From Methylovirgula sp. (GTDB taxonomy: Bacteria; Pseudomonadota; Alphaproteobacteria; Rhizobiales; Beijerinckiaceae), in NCBI RefSeq assembly GCF_037200945.1, contig NZ_JBBCGP010000001.1:2354501-2418500 (forward strand): 64,000 nucleotides of DNA, written 5' to 3'. Positions within the stretch are counted from its first letter, which is position 1. Each line of letters begins with the position of its first letter. This document shows positions 34,252 through 41,384 of this stretch, one piece after another. A model generated the notes under the pieces. It was given only the letters and a program-made list of their open reading frames with translations, had not been told where the DNA came from and did not search any database. Both the position numbers and the translations under genes were made by a program.

Positions 34252-34893
34252 ATGACGGAAGATTTGATAGCTGCGTTGCTGACCCCGACAGCACGGGGCG
34301 AGGTGCGAGACCTCGCGGGAACGGTATTTGAAGAGCCGGTCGATCTGTCCGGCCGCCAAATAGGAAACGTCGATCTTTCTCGCGCCATTTTCGCCGCACC
34401 AGTCCTAGCACGGGACGCCGTCTTTACCGGTTTAGCGTGGTTGCGTGGCGCGATCTTCAAAAGTTCAGTGGATTTCTCCTCTGCAATTTTTTGCAGCGAC
34501 GCGCGTTTCGACTCTGCCGTTTTCACGGGCGAAGCCAATTTTTCAGGCGTGGAATACAGGGGGATTGCAGCTTTCGACCACGCTGTTTTTGCCGACGCTG
34601 CCTTTCTCGACAGAATGGTTTGTCTCGCCAATCTCTCCTTTGACGGTGCCACATTCGACTCCGCGTTGACGTTGCAGGACACAGAATGCCTCGGCGGATT
34701 TTGGGCGAACGGCACGGCGTTCGGCCGGCGCACGGATGTTACAGGCCTCGAAATTTACGGACGCGTGTGGATGCGCGGCGCAAAATTATCGTCCGGCGAG
34801 GCGATGCCGCAAAGCCTCATGGCAGCGATGCGGCGAAGCGGGGCCGCATATTTCGCGGACAACATAGCGAGTCGGGCGTTTGACATTGTCTGA
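34252..34893 (+). CDS. Pentapeptide-repeat protein
   Basis: A 213-residue protein in which residues ~20-160 follow the five-residue A(D/N)LxX-like rhythm with Phe or Leu at the centre ('SAIFCSDARFDSAVFTGEAN', 'FDHAVFADAAFLD'), expected to fold as a right-handed quadrilateral beta helix. There is no signal peptide or membrane segment. The C-terminal ~45 residues are helical ('EAMPQSLMAAMRRSGAAYF'). It is transcribed divergently from the Rieske operon across a shared operator and runs into the reductase promoter. Its role in a catabolic cluster is unknown. Confidence 0.75.
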   Translation: MTEDLIAALLTPTARGEVRDLAGTVFEEPVDLSGRQIGNVDLSRAIFAAPVLARDAVFTGLAWLRGAIFKSSVDFSSAIFCSDARFDSAVFTGEANFSGVEYRGIAAFDHAVFADAAFLDRMVCLANLSFDGATFDSALTLQDTECLGGFWANGTAFGRRTDVTGLEIYGRVWMRGAKLSSGEAMPQSLMAAMRRSGAAYFADNIASRAFDIV

Positions 34894-34896
34894 CAA
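34880..34896 (+). promoter_or_regulatory. TTGACA -35 box and operator before the reductase-flavodoxin pair
   Basis: TTGACA (34880-34885) is followed immediately by TTGTCTGACAA (34886-34896), the reverse complement of the other operators. An AT-rich stretch (AATTTATT, 34903-34910) could supply a weak -10. The operator overlaps the stop codon of the pentapeptide gene. Confidence 0.6.
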
Positions 34897-34971
34897 AATG
34901 GCAATTTATTGAGCGAACGCGTCGGCCGTTCATTGGGAAGGGCGCGAAGTCTGACCGCAGGTATCGAGATC

Positions 34972-36282
34972 ATGGGGTCTGAAAGCCGTCCTCGCGTGCC
35001 GCATATCGCCATTGTCGGTGCTGGGCCGTCCGGCCTGTTTGCCGCGCAGAATTTGCGCCGGCTTGTGGCCGACGCGGCTATCGATGTTTTCGACCGTCTG
35101 CCGGTTCCTTTCGGGCTTATCAGATATGGCGTGGCGGCGGATCATCAGGGCGTCAAAGCTGTTACGCGTCAATTCGAGCGGCTATTCGAGCGCGAGGGCA
35201 TCCGCTTCTTTGGCAATGTTCACGTCGGACGCGACATCACGGTCGAGGAACTGACGGAGTTCTACGATGTTGCGTTGCTGGCCGCGGGTCTTGCGGGCGA
35301 CCGCCGGCTTGGCATCGAAGGGGAATCACTTCCGGGTGTTTTGCGCGCGGGGCCGCTCACCCGCTGGCTCAATAGCCACCCGGACGAGGCTGTTTTCTGC
35401 CCGCAGCTTGGCGCGCGCGTTGTCATCATTGGCAACGGCAATGTCGCTCTCGACATTGCGCGGCTACTATTGAAGACACCGCAGGAATTATCCGGCTCGG
35501 ACCTGCATTCCGATCGCATCGCATATCTACTGAACGAAGGCGTTCGCGATGTCGAGATCGTTGGCCGGGGAGGGCCGGGGAGCGCGCGGTTCGATCCGGC
35601 AATGCTCAAGCAATTGGCGTCGCTTGGCGCAATACGAATTTCCGTCGACTGGCCAGCGCAAGGGCAGGTGACATTTGAGCCAGAGGATTCTCGTGCTGCG
35701 GCCAATATCGCAGCTCTCCAAGCCATTGACGGCCATGGGCACGAGACTGCGCCGTGCAGGCTGCGTTTCCGCTTCAATCTCGTGACCATGGCGATCGAAG
35801 GCACTGGCCACGTGACGGGTGTTCGCTTCGACGCCGGCGGCGTTCTGCAACGCATCCCCGCCGATTCTGTCGTCACCGCCATCGGCTTCGCGCCGGATGA
35901 AAATATTCCCATGCACTTACCGCGCGGGGCGGGGGGCGCAGTCGAGTCGTTCAGGCTGCCGCGCGTTTTCACGACCGGCTGGTTTGGCCGCGGTCCGCGC
36001 GGCACTATTGTGGAAAATCGCCTCGATGCTCGCGCTGTCACTGAGTCGATCGCAGCCCAGATTATGCGGGGGGAAATCCTACCCGGCGGCCGCAACGGCG
36101 GGGAAGGCGCATTGGCTTTGCTGGCCGAACGGCAGGTACGGCATGTCGATTATGCCGGGTGGTTGCGGATCCGCGATGTGGAGGAAAGCGCGCGAACCGC
36201 CGACCTTGTCCGCCAGAAAATCAGCGATTTGACCTCCATGATGACGCTGGCCGCCGCGTCTCAGCTGCTTGACGCCGAATGA
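34972..36282 (+). CDS. FprA/adrenodoxin-reductase-like FAD-dependent NADPH oxidoreductase
   Basis: The ATG at 34972 gives 436 residues beginning 'MGSESRPRVPHIAIVGAGPS'; a TTG at 34909 is a possible longer start. The FAD site 'IVGAGPSGLFAAQNL' is at residues 13-27, 'PFGLIRYGVAADHQ' marks the adrenodoxin-reductase type, the NADP site is 'IIGNGNVALDIARLLL', and the C-terminal 'TGWFGRGPRGTIVENRLDA' matches the family. Such enzymes pass electrons from NADPH to a small redox protein. The next gene, a flavodoxin, overlaps by 4 bases, so that is the obvious partner, with the Rieske oxygenase as likely end acceptor. Confidence 0.88.
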   Translation: MGSESRPRVPHIAIVGAGPSGLFAAQNLRRLVADAAIDVFDRLPVPFGLIRYGVAADHQGVKAVTRQFERLFEREGIRFFGNVHVGRDITVEELTEFYDVALLAAGLAGDRRLGIEGESLPGVLRAGPLTRWLNSHPDEAVFCPQLGARVVIIGNGNVALDIARLLLKTPQELSGSDLHSDRIAYLLNEGVRDVEIVGRGGPGSARFDPAMLKQLASLGAIRISVDWPAQGQVTFEPEDSRAAANIAALQAIDGHGHETAPCRLRFRFNLVTMAIEGTGHVTGVRFDAGGVLQRIPADSVVTAIGFAPDENIPMHLPRGAGGAVESFRLPRVFTTGWFGRGPRGTIVENRLDARAVTESIAAQIMRGEILPGGRNGGEGALALLAERQVRHVDYAGWLRIRDVEESARTADLVRQKISDLTSMMTLAAASQLLDAE

Positions 36283-36728
36283 TGAAAATTTCGATTTTAT
36301 TCGCCACGGAAACCGGAAACGCCGAGACGCTTGCCGACGATCTGCGTGATGAACTCGCAAGTCATCATCATGTCTCCACGGCGAGCCTTACCAATTTCAG
36401 CACAGCGGTCGGAAACGCCGATCTTTTGCTGCTTTTGATTTCAACCTATGGCGACGGCGAGGTCCCTGCGATGGCAAAGTGTTTTGTTGCGGCGCTCGAC
36501 GCCGGAGACGTTCCCGTCGCGGGGAAACGGTTCGCCATATTCGGCCTCGGCGACAAGAATTACGGCCCGACCTTCGGTCGGGGGAGCGGTCTGGTTGAAG
36601 AGCGGCTGATTGCGAAAGGTGCGCTGATCATTGGCGAGCGGGAGGTGCATGATGCCTCCGGCCCGGAGTTCATGGACGATCAGGCTAAGCGCTGGTGCTC
36701 GCGCGTGTTGCGGACGCTCGCCCTTTAG
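36279..36728 (+). CDS. Flavodoxin (MioC-like, FMN-binding)
   Basis: A 149-residue single-domain flavodoxin. The FMN-phosphate loop is 'FATETGNAETLADDL' (about residues 8-22), with 'LLISTYGDGEVPAMAK' and 'FGLGDKNYGPTF' forming the isoalloxazine-binding loops. It starts in an ATGA overlap with the reductase stop. Its last 44 bases overlap, antiparallel, the end of the GntR gene. Flavodoxins replace ferredoxins as one- or two-electron carriers; here it probably links the FprA-like reductase to the Rieske oxygenase. Confidence 0.85.
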   Translation: MMKISILFATETGNAETLADDLRDELASHHHVSTASLTNFSTAVGNADLLLLLISTYGDGEVPAMAKCFVAALDAGDVPVAGKRFAIFGLGDKNYGPTFGRGSGLVEERLIAKGALIIGEREVHDASGPEFMDDQAKRWCSRVLRTLAL

Positions 36729-37533
36729 CGCGCTGCGTTTGTGGCTTGTGTACGGGCGGCTTGGCGCGCTGCACGATTTGGACGGCCCTTTCCGGCTTGG
36801 CTGCATCTTCGATCGCCGGCTTCTTACGCTCCGCGATGAGGATGATCTGTTTCGCCGCGGCGCAGACGGAGGCGATGTGCCGCTTGACGGCGAACCGCGC
36901 ATCGTTGGGGCTTTTGTTGCGTGCCGCGGCGACGATTGCCTCGATCTCCTCGGCGTAGAGGAGACTCCAGCCTTGATTGAGCAGCGATTGCGCGCGCAGG
37001 AACATCAGGCGCGAGACCAGACCGATGATCATTTCGTGCCGCATCCGGTTTTGACTTCGTGAGTGAATAAAATTGAAAAACCGGTTGGTTGCTTCCATCT
37101 GCGCCAGTGGCTGTCCGGCTTCGATGCCGCGCCGTAGCTTGCCGACGCATGTCTCAAGCTCTTTCAAGTCCTGGGCGTTGCAGCGTTCGGCGAAACGGTA
37201 AACGGCTTCGCCCGTCAGCATCGCCCAGATATCATGAATCTCCTCGATTTCCTTGATGCCGAGCCGCGCGACAAAGGCGCCACGATTTGGAATCAATTCG
37301 AAAAGACGTTCGGACTCGAGAATGCGGAAGCCTTCGCGCAGCGTCGCGCGGCTTACATCATATTGTTCACAGAGTTCGATTTCCTTGAGCTTTTGCCCGG
37401 GACGCAGGTCACCACGAAGCACCGCAATGCGTAGCTTGCGGACGAGCTGCTCCGCGACCGAAGGCGTCGCCGAGCCACCTCCAAAGGCAGAGCCGTCGAT
37501 ATATCCGTCCACGTAGGCGTCCTTATGGGGCAT
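36685..37533 (-). CDS. GntR-family (FCD/FadR subfamily) transcriptional regulator
   Basis: A 282-residue protein. The winged helix-turn-helix is visible as 'EIELCEQYDVSRATLREGFR' followed by 'LESERLFELIPNRGAFVARL', then a helical FCD effector domain (about residues 95-225) with 'DIWAMLTGEAVYRFA'. The C-terminal ~50 residues are a basic Lys/Arg/Ala/Pro tail beyond the usual family length. Its gene lies between two plus-strand units carrying the TTGTCAGACAA operators, and a variant of that operator lies about 100 bases upstream of its own start, so it is the likely regulator of this cluster and of itself. Confidence 0.87.
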   Translation of the reverse strand: MPHKDAYVDGYIDGSAFGGGSATPSVAEQLVRKLRIAVLRGDLRPGQKLKEIELCEQYDVSRATLREGFRILESERLFELIPNRGAFVARLGIKEIEEIHDIWAMLTGEAVYRFAERCNAQDLKELETCVGKLRRGIEAGQPLAQMEATNRFFNFIHSRSQNRMRHEMIIGLVSRLMFLRAQSLLNQGWSLLYAEEIEAIVAAARNKSPNDARFAVKRHIASVCAAAKQIILIAERKKPAIEDAAKPERAVQIVQRAKPPVHKPQTQRAKGRASATRASTSA

Positions 37534-37629
37534 GCGTCTGCCTCCACTATCTCAACGCGGCCGATGATCGCCGCGCGACTCGTTTGAGCCTTCATCGCGA
37601 TAGCATTCCGTGCCCGCCATGCAAGATTT

Positions 37630-37640
37630 TTGTCGGACGA
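37630..37640. promoter_or_regulatory. Variant operator upstream of the GntR gene
   Basis: TTGTCGGACGA differs from the main operator at two positions but still fits TNGTNNNACNA. It lies 97 bases upstream of the GntR start in the divergent region and may serve autoregulation. Confidence 0.45.
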
Positions 37641-37678
37641 TAAACAACCAAAGCAGGTCGGCTCAGGGCTCGCTTCGG

Positions 37679-37707
37679 TTGACAGACAAAAATTGTCAGA
37701 CAATAAT
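37679..37707 (+). promoter_or_regulatory. Sigma70-type promoter of the ring-cleavage operon
   Basis: TTGACA (37679-37684), a 17-base spacer and AATAAT (37702-37707) form a near-consensus promoter 28 bases before the DapA-like start. One operator covers the end of the spacer and the -10 box and another covers the start region, an arrangement suited to repression. Confidence 0.65.
37693..37703. promoter_or_regulatory. TTGTCAGACAA operator overlapping the -10 box
   Basis: Exact copy of the cluster operator, reaching into AATAAT at 37702. Confidence 0.75.
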
Positions 37708-37717
37708 CGTCTGACAA
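37707..37717. promoter_or_regulatory. Second, reverse-orientation operator at the transcription start
   Basis: TCGTCTGACAA; matches the reverse complement of the operator except for one base and lies 14 bases downstream of the first copy, so both would be on nearly the same helix face over about 1.3 turns. Confidence 0.6.
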
Positions 37718-37734
37718 TACGGGCGGAGATTTTC

Positions 37735-38748
37735 ATGAGCTATTCGCGTTCCGAGGCCAAAGCATGGGCGAAGGAGAACTGGCGCGGCGCGTGCAACGTC
37801 GTCATGCCGAGCTTCACGTCCGATCTTAAGACGCTGAACGAGGCCGGCATCCGTCACGACGTCCGGCGCAATATTGAGCTTGGCTTCTGGGGCGCGCTGC
37901 TTGTCTCCGAATGCGGCACGACCTTCGACGAATATCGCCGCTTCATGGAGATCGCGATCGACGAGGCCAAGGGCCGCCATCACCTTCTGGTGCATGGCAC
38001 GTTCGACACGCGCGAGGAAATCATCGAAGCGGCCAAGGCCGGCGAGGAACTGGGCGCTTCGGGGCTTTTGCTCGGTCATCCGAATTCATTTTACCCGGAG
38101 ACGGAAGACGAGCTTTACGCGCATATCGCCAAAGTCTCCGCACACACCGATCTGGCAGTCTCGCTATTCGTCACATCGCAGATGAACCTCGGGCGGCTGC
38201 ATACGAGCGGCTATCCGCCGAATGTCCTCGTGCGCGCCGCTGATATCGAGAACGTGGTGGCGGTGAAATACGAGGTCGGACGACCCGGCATCGCAGGCGA
38301 CCTTGAGGTCTGGAAGCTACTTCGCGACAAGAACATTCTCTTCTCCGACCCGCTCGAGGCGCATTCGCCGCTGACCGTCGAAATGTTCGGCATGCAGTGG
38401 ATGGGGACCAGCAATTACGAATATTGGGGCAGCGCCGTGCCGCAATATTTCGACCTTCTGCTGAAGGGCGAATATGAAAAGGCGATGGAAATTTATTGGC
38501 GGATCAACCCGGCGCGCCAGGCGCGCGTCGCGGTGCAGGCCACGGTCGTCGGCGGCAATTTCATCCACCGCTACCTTTGGAAATATCAGGGCTGGCTGCA
38601 GGGCTATAATGGCGGCCGCATCCGCCAGCCGGCGATGAAGCTGACCGACGCACAGATGCGTCAGGTACGCGAGGGGCTCGTGAAGTCGGGCTTCGATATC
38701 GCCGATGAAAGCCCCGCCGATTTTTACCGCAGCCGCAACCCGGATTGA
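37735..38748 (+). CDS. Dihydrodipicolinate synthase (DapA)-family lyase/aldolase, divergent
   Basis: The ATG at 37735 gives 337 residues; an in-frame TTG at 37630 would place the promoter inside the gene and was rejected. The TIM-barrel family is recognised by 'VVMPSFTSDLKTLNEAGIR', 'GALLVSECGTTFDEY', and the Schiff-base Lys in 'VVAVKYEVGRPG'. The usual active-site Tyr of DapA (in a YN-type loop) is not seen; that strand reads 'LAVSLFVTSQMNLG'. This resembles hydratase-aldolases of aromatic pathways more than lysine biosynthesis. In this operon it could cleave the ring-fission product to pyruvate or a related 2-oxo acid. That reaction is inferred. Confidence 0.78.
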   Translation: MSYSRSEAKAWAKENWRGACNVVMPSFTSDLKTLNEAGIRHDVRRNIELGFWGALLVSECGTTFDEYRRFMEIAIDEAKGRHHLLVHGTFDTREEIIEAAKAGEELGASGLLLGHPNSFYPETEDELYAHIAKVSAHTDLAVSLFVTSQMNLGRLHTSGYPPNVLVRAADIENVVAVKYEVGRPGIAGDLEVWKLLRDKNILFSDPLEAHSPLTVEMFGMQWMGTSNYEYWGSAVPQYFDLLLKGEYEKAMEIYWRINPARQARVAVQATVVGGNFIHRYLWKYQGWLQGYNGGRIRQPAMKLTDAQMRQVREGLVKSGFDIADESPADFYRSRNPD

Positions 38749-38754
38749 CGTCCC

Positions 38755-39726
38755 GTGACTTTGCTCCTTTGCCACGAGGACGTTATCGCCTCCGTCACTA
38801 TGACGGAGGCGATTTCTGCGATGGAGGCCGCGTTCCGCGAGGAAGCGGATGGTGCGGTGATCCTGCCGCAACGGACGAATATGAGCGTTGGCAAGGGCTG
38901 GCTGCGCGTCGGTCCGGTCGCCATGCCTACCTCGGGCTGGATGGGGTTCAAGGCGATGAACCTGGTGCCCGGCATCGGGCTTCGCTATCAGGTTCATCTC
39001 TATTCGGTCGAAAGTGGCGAATTGCTCGCGATCATGGATGCGCAATATCTCACGACATTGCGCACCGGTGCGACAAGCGCGGTCGCAACGCGGCTGATGG
39101 CGCGCCCCGGTCAGTTTCATGTCGCTTTGCTCGGGTCCGGCGTCGAGGCCCGGGCACAACTCGAGGCGATGCAGGCGGCGGGGAGGGTTTGCTCCGCGAC
39201 GGTCTTCAGCCCGACCGAAGCCAATCGCAATGCGCTCGCCGAGGATTTCCGCGCGCGCCATGGTATGGAGATCAAGGCCGTCGCAAGCGCACAAGAGGCG
39301 ATCGAAGGTGCCGAGCTTGTTCTTGCCGCCGTCAAATCGCGCGAACCCGTTCTGCTCGGCGAATGGCTGAAGCCCGGAATGCATGTCAATTCGGTCGGCA
39401 CGGCGCGGCGCGACCAACGCGAGATCGATGTCGCCGTGTTCGGGCGCAGCGCGCGGATCGCAGTCGATACCGATGCGGGCGTCTTCGGCGAGGCGGGTGA
39501 TGCCGTCGTCGCCGCCCCGTCGCTTGACCGGACAAAGGTGCATGAATTGCACGCCCTTGCCTCGGGGCTGGTGACCGGCCGGACGAACGATGACGAGATC
39601 ACGCTGTTCAAATCCGTTGGCACGGGCATCCAGGATATCGCGCTTGCCGCGGTGATCTATGCCAACGCGCGCGCCAAAGGACTTGGCACCGATCTCGACG
39701 CCTTTCCTTATTTGAAAAAGAACTGA
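38755..39726 (+). CDS. Ornithine cyclodeaminase / mu-crystallin family enzyme
   Basis: A 323-residue protein starting with GTG 6 bases after the lyase stop. The N-terminal substrate domain holds 'MDAQYLTTLRTGATSAVATR' and the Rossmann part 'FHVALLGSGVEARAQLEAM', characteristic of the family, and 'MHVNSVGTARRDQREID' follows. Members are NAD(P)-dependent imine reductases, amino-acid cyclodeaminases or dehydrogenases. In a ring-cleavage operon it might reduce or hydrate an imine or oxo intermediate; the substrate is unknown. Confidence 0.83.
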   Translation: MTLLLCHEDVIASVTMTEAISAMEAAFREEADGAVILPQRTNMSVGKGWLRVGPVAMPTSGWMGFKAMNLVPGIGLRYQVHLYSVESGELLAIMDAQYLTTLRTGATSAVATRLMARPGQFHVALLGSGVEARAQLEAMQAAGRVCSATVFSPTEANRNALAEDFRARHGMEIKAVASAQEAIEGAELVLAAVKSREPVLLGEWLKPGMHVNSVGTARRDQREIDVAVFGRSARIAVDTDAGVFGEAGDAVVAAPSLDRTKVHELHALASGLVTGRTNDDEITLFKSVGTGIQDIALAAVIYANARAKGLGTDLDAFPYLKKN

Positions 39727-39732
39727 GGCCTC

Positions 39733-40059
39733 ATGAAAAAGCCCACCCCGGTCGAATATCTGCGCACCATCAGCGCAAACTCCGCAGATGCGTTTCAGGC
39801 GTTGCGTGCCGCGGTCGTGAAATCCGGCCCGCTCGATTCGCATACAGTTGAGCTGATCGTGCTTGGCGGACTCGTAACCGCCGGCAGCGAACGCAGTTTC
39901 CGCACGCACGCGCTGCGCCTTCTGAAGGATAAGGTCGATCCGCAGGCCCTGCGCCAGGCCGTCCTCGTTACACTCGCGGCGTCGGCAAGTTTCAACCAGG
40001 TCGTCTCGGCACTCGAGTGGGTTGATGACGTCATTCGCGAGGTCGAGCAGGCTGCATGA
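39733..40059 (+). CDS. Carboxymuconolactone decarboxylase-family protein lacking the usual cysteines
   Basis: A 108-residue helical protein with the CMD/AhpD fold pattern 'SHTVELIVLGGLVTAGSERS' and 'QALRQAVLVTLAASASFNQV'. At the place where AhpD-like members carry a CxxC pair, this protein reads 'SERSFRTHAL', so no thiol chemistry is possible and it contains no Cys at all. The conserved Glu and His remain. This points to a non-peroxidase, decarboxylase- or lactonase-like role. It lies 6 bases after the cyclodeaminase gene and overlaps the LigA-like gene by 4 bases. Confidence 0.75.
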   Translation: MKKPTPVEYLRTISANSADAFQALRAAVVKSGPLDSHTVELIVLGGLVTAGSERSFRTHALRLLKDKVDPQALRQAVLVTLAASASFNQVVSALEWVDDVIREVEQAA

Positions 40060-40310
40060 GCATTTATGCGCTGCAGAAGACGATCCGCGAGATCAACCGC
40101 AATCACGAGATGCGGGAGCGCTTTATGGCCACGCCGCAGGACGCGCTGGCGGACTTTGATCTCACCAGTGAAGAGCGCGATGCGCTCATCGCCCGCGATT
40201 ACCGCGCGCTTTACCGCATCGGCGTTCACGGACTTATCCTGCGGCCGTTCTCGATCATCAACGGCGTCTCGGAAGCGGATTATCTAAGCGCCATCTGCGA
40301 GGAGCCTTGA
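40056..40310 (+). CDS. LigA-type small subunit of an extradiol ring-cleavage dioxygenase
   Basis: An 84-residue helical protein with 'NHEMRERFMATPQDALADFD' followed by 'LTSEERDALIARDYRALYRI' and 'GVHGLILRPFSIINGVS'. This is the pattern of the alpha subunit (LigA) of protocatechuate 4,5-dioxygenase-type enzymes, which forms a lid over the LigB active site. It starts in an ATGA overlap with the CMD gene and ends 1 base before the LigB-like gene. Confidence 0.85.
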   Translation: MSIYALQKTIREINRNHEMRERFMATPQDALADFDLTSEERDALIARDYRALYRIGVHGLILRPFSIINGVSEADYLSAICEEP

Positions 40311-40311
40311 G

Positions 40312-41169
40312 ATGACGATCGCTTTCGCTGCGGCCGTCGGCCACGCGCCCGGAATGGTCGCCTGGGCCGATGCAGCCCCGCCTGCTCAGAAAGATGCGCT
40401 TTATGCGGCGCTGGACTGCCTGCGGCGCGATCTGGCGGCCGCGCGCGTCGATGAAATCATCTTGTTCACCTCCGAACATTGGGCCAACTTTTTCCTCGAT
40501 CACATTTCAGCCTTTTGCGTGGGGCGGGGCGCGACGTTCGACGGCCCTATTGAGCCGTGGCTCAAATTGGCGGGCGTCAAAATCCTCGGCGATCCGGATC
40601 TCGCGACCACGATCGTCGAGAGCTGCTACGAGAAGGGGATCGAGCCGGGCTATGCCTATGAGCTGGCCTTCGACCACGGCACAATGATCCCGCTGCATTT
40701 CCTGCGTCCAGAGATGGATCTGCCCGTCGTGCCGATCTTCTTCAATACACTAGCATCGCCGCAACCCTCGGCGCGCCGCTGTCTAGAACTCGGCAAGATC
40801 GTCGGCGATATCGCGCGACGCTCGGACAAACGGATCGCGCTCGTCGCGACCGGCGGTATGTCGCACGATCCAGGCGAGCGGCGGCATGGTTGGATCGATG
40901 AGGCCTTCGATCAGCGTTTCCTGAATGAGATGGCGTCGGGAGATCTGGAGAAACTTGCACACTACACAACGGACGATTTTTTAGCGGCGGGCGCTGGCGC
41001 CGTCGAACTGCTTGGCTGGGTCGCGCTTGCCGGGGCGCTCGGTGCCTATACCAGCGAGATCGTCGCCTATGAAGCCGTCAAACCTTGGGCAACAGGAATC
41101 GGCTTGATGTCTTTTGTGCCGGCGGAGCCGCTCACAATACCTGCCATGACTGATTGGCCGTCGGTATAG
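40312..41169 (+). CDS. LigB-type catalytic subunit of an extradiol ring-cleavage dioxygenase
   Basis: A 285-residue protein of the type II extradiol family. Candidate iron ligands are His11 ('AAVGHAPG') and His56 ('FTSEHWANFF'), with a Glu near residue 245 ('AYTSEIVAYEA'); 'ELAFDHGTMIPLHFL' and 'VATGGMSHDPG' are the other conserved segments, the latter or His122 being the acid-base candidate. It cleaves a catechol-like or aminophenol-like ring next to the hydroxyl groups with molecular oxygen. As the last gene of the operon it probably performs the ring-opening step. The ring substrate is not identifiable from sequence. Confidence 0.87.
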   Translation: MTIAFAAAVGHAPGMVAWADAAPPAQKDALYAALDCLRRDLAAARVDEIILFTSEHWANFFLDHISAFCVGRGATFDGPIEPWLKLAGVKILGDPDLATTIVESCYEKGIEPGYAYELAFDHGTMIPLHFLRPEMDLPVVPIFFNTLASPQPSARRCLELGKIVGDIARRSDKRIALVATGGMSHDPGERRHGWIDEAFDQRFLNEMASGDLEKLAHYTTDDFLAAGAGAVELLGWVALAGALGAYTSEIVAYEAVKPWATGIGLMSFVPAEPLTIPAMTDWPSV

Positions 41170-41384
41170 TTGCTGACCGGCTTCGATGTCAGACGTTATG
41201 GGCCCGCGGCCATCACATTGTAGGAGCTCGGGAGGCGTTTGCGGCGCCTTAGTCGCCTCATTGGCAGCGAGATCTCTGACAACATCAAGCCTCGCCACCG
41301 AGACGCCGCTTCCATCTTCACCCACCAGGGCCGCCGGCCGGCTTTGCCCCGGGAATGGAAATTCGATTATCTCATACAGCCATA

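Noticed and set aside
37630..37734. In-frame TTG upstream extension of the DapA-like gene
   Set aside because: It would place a near-consensus promoter and two operators inside the coding region; the ATG at 37735 is better.
38317..39909. 530-codon minus-strand frame across the lyase, cyclodeaminase and CMD genes
   Set aside because: It covers several recognised genes on the opposite strand and has shadow composition rich in Arg, His and Gly.
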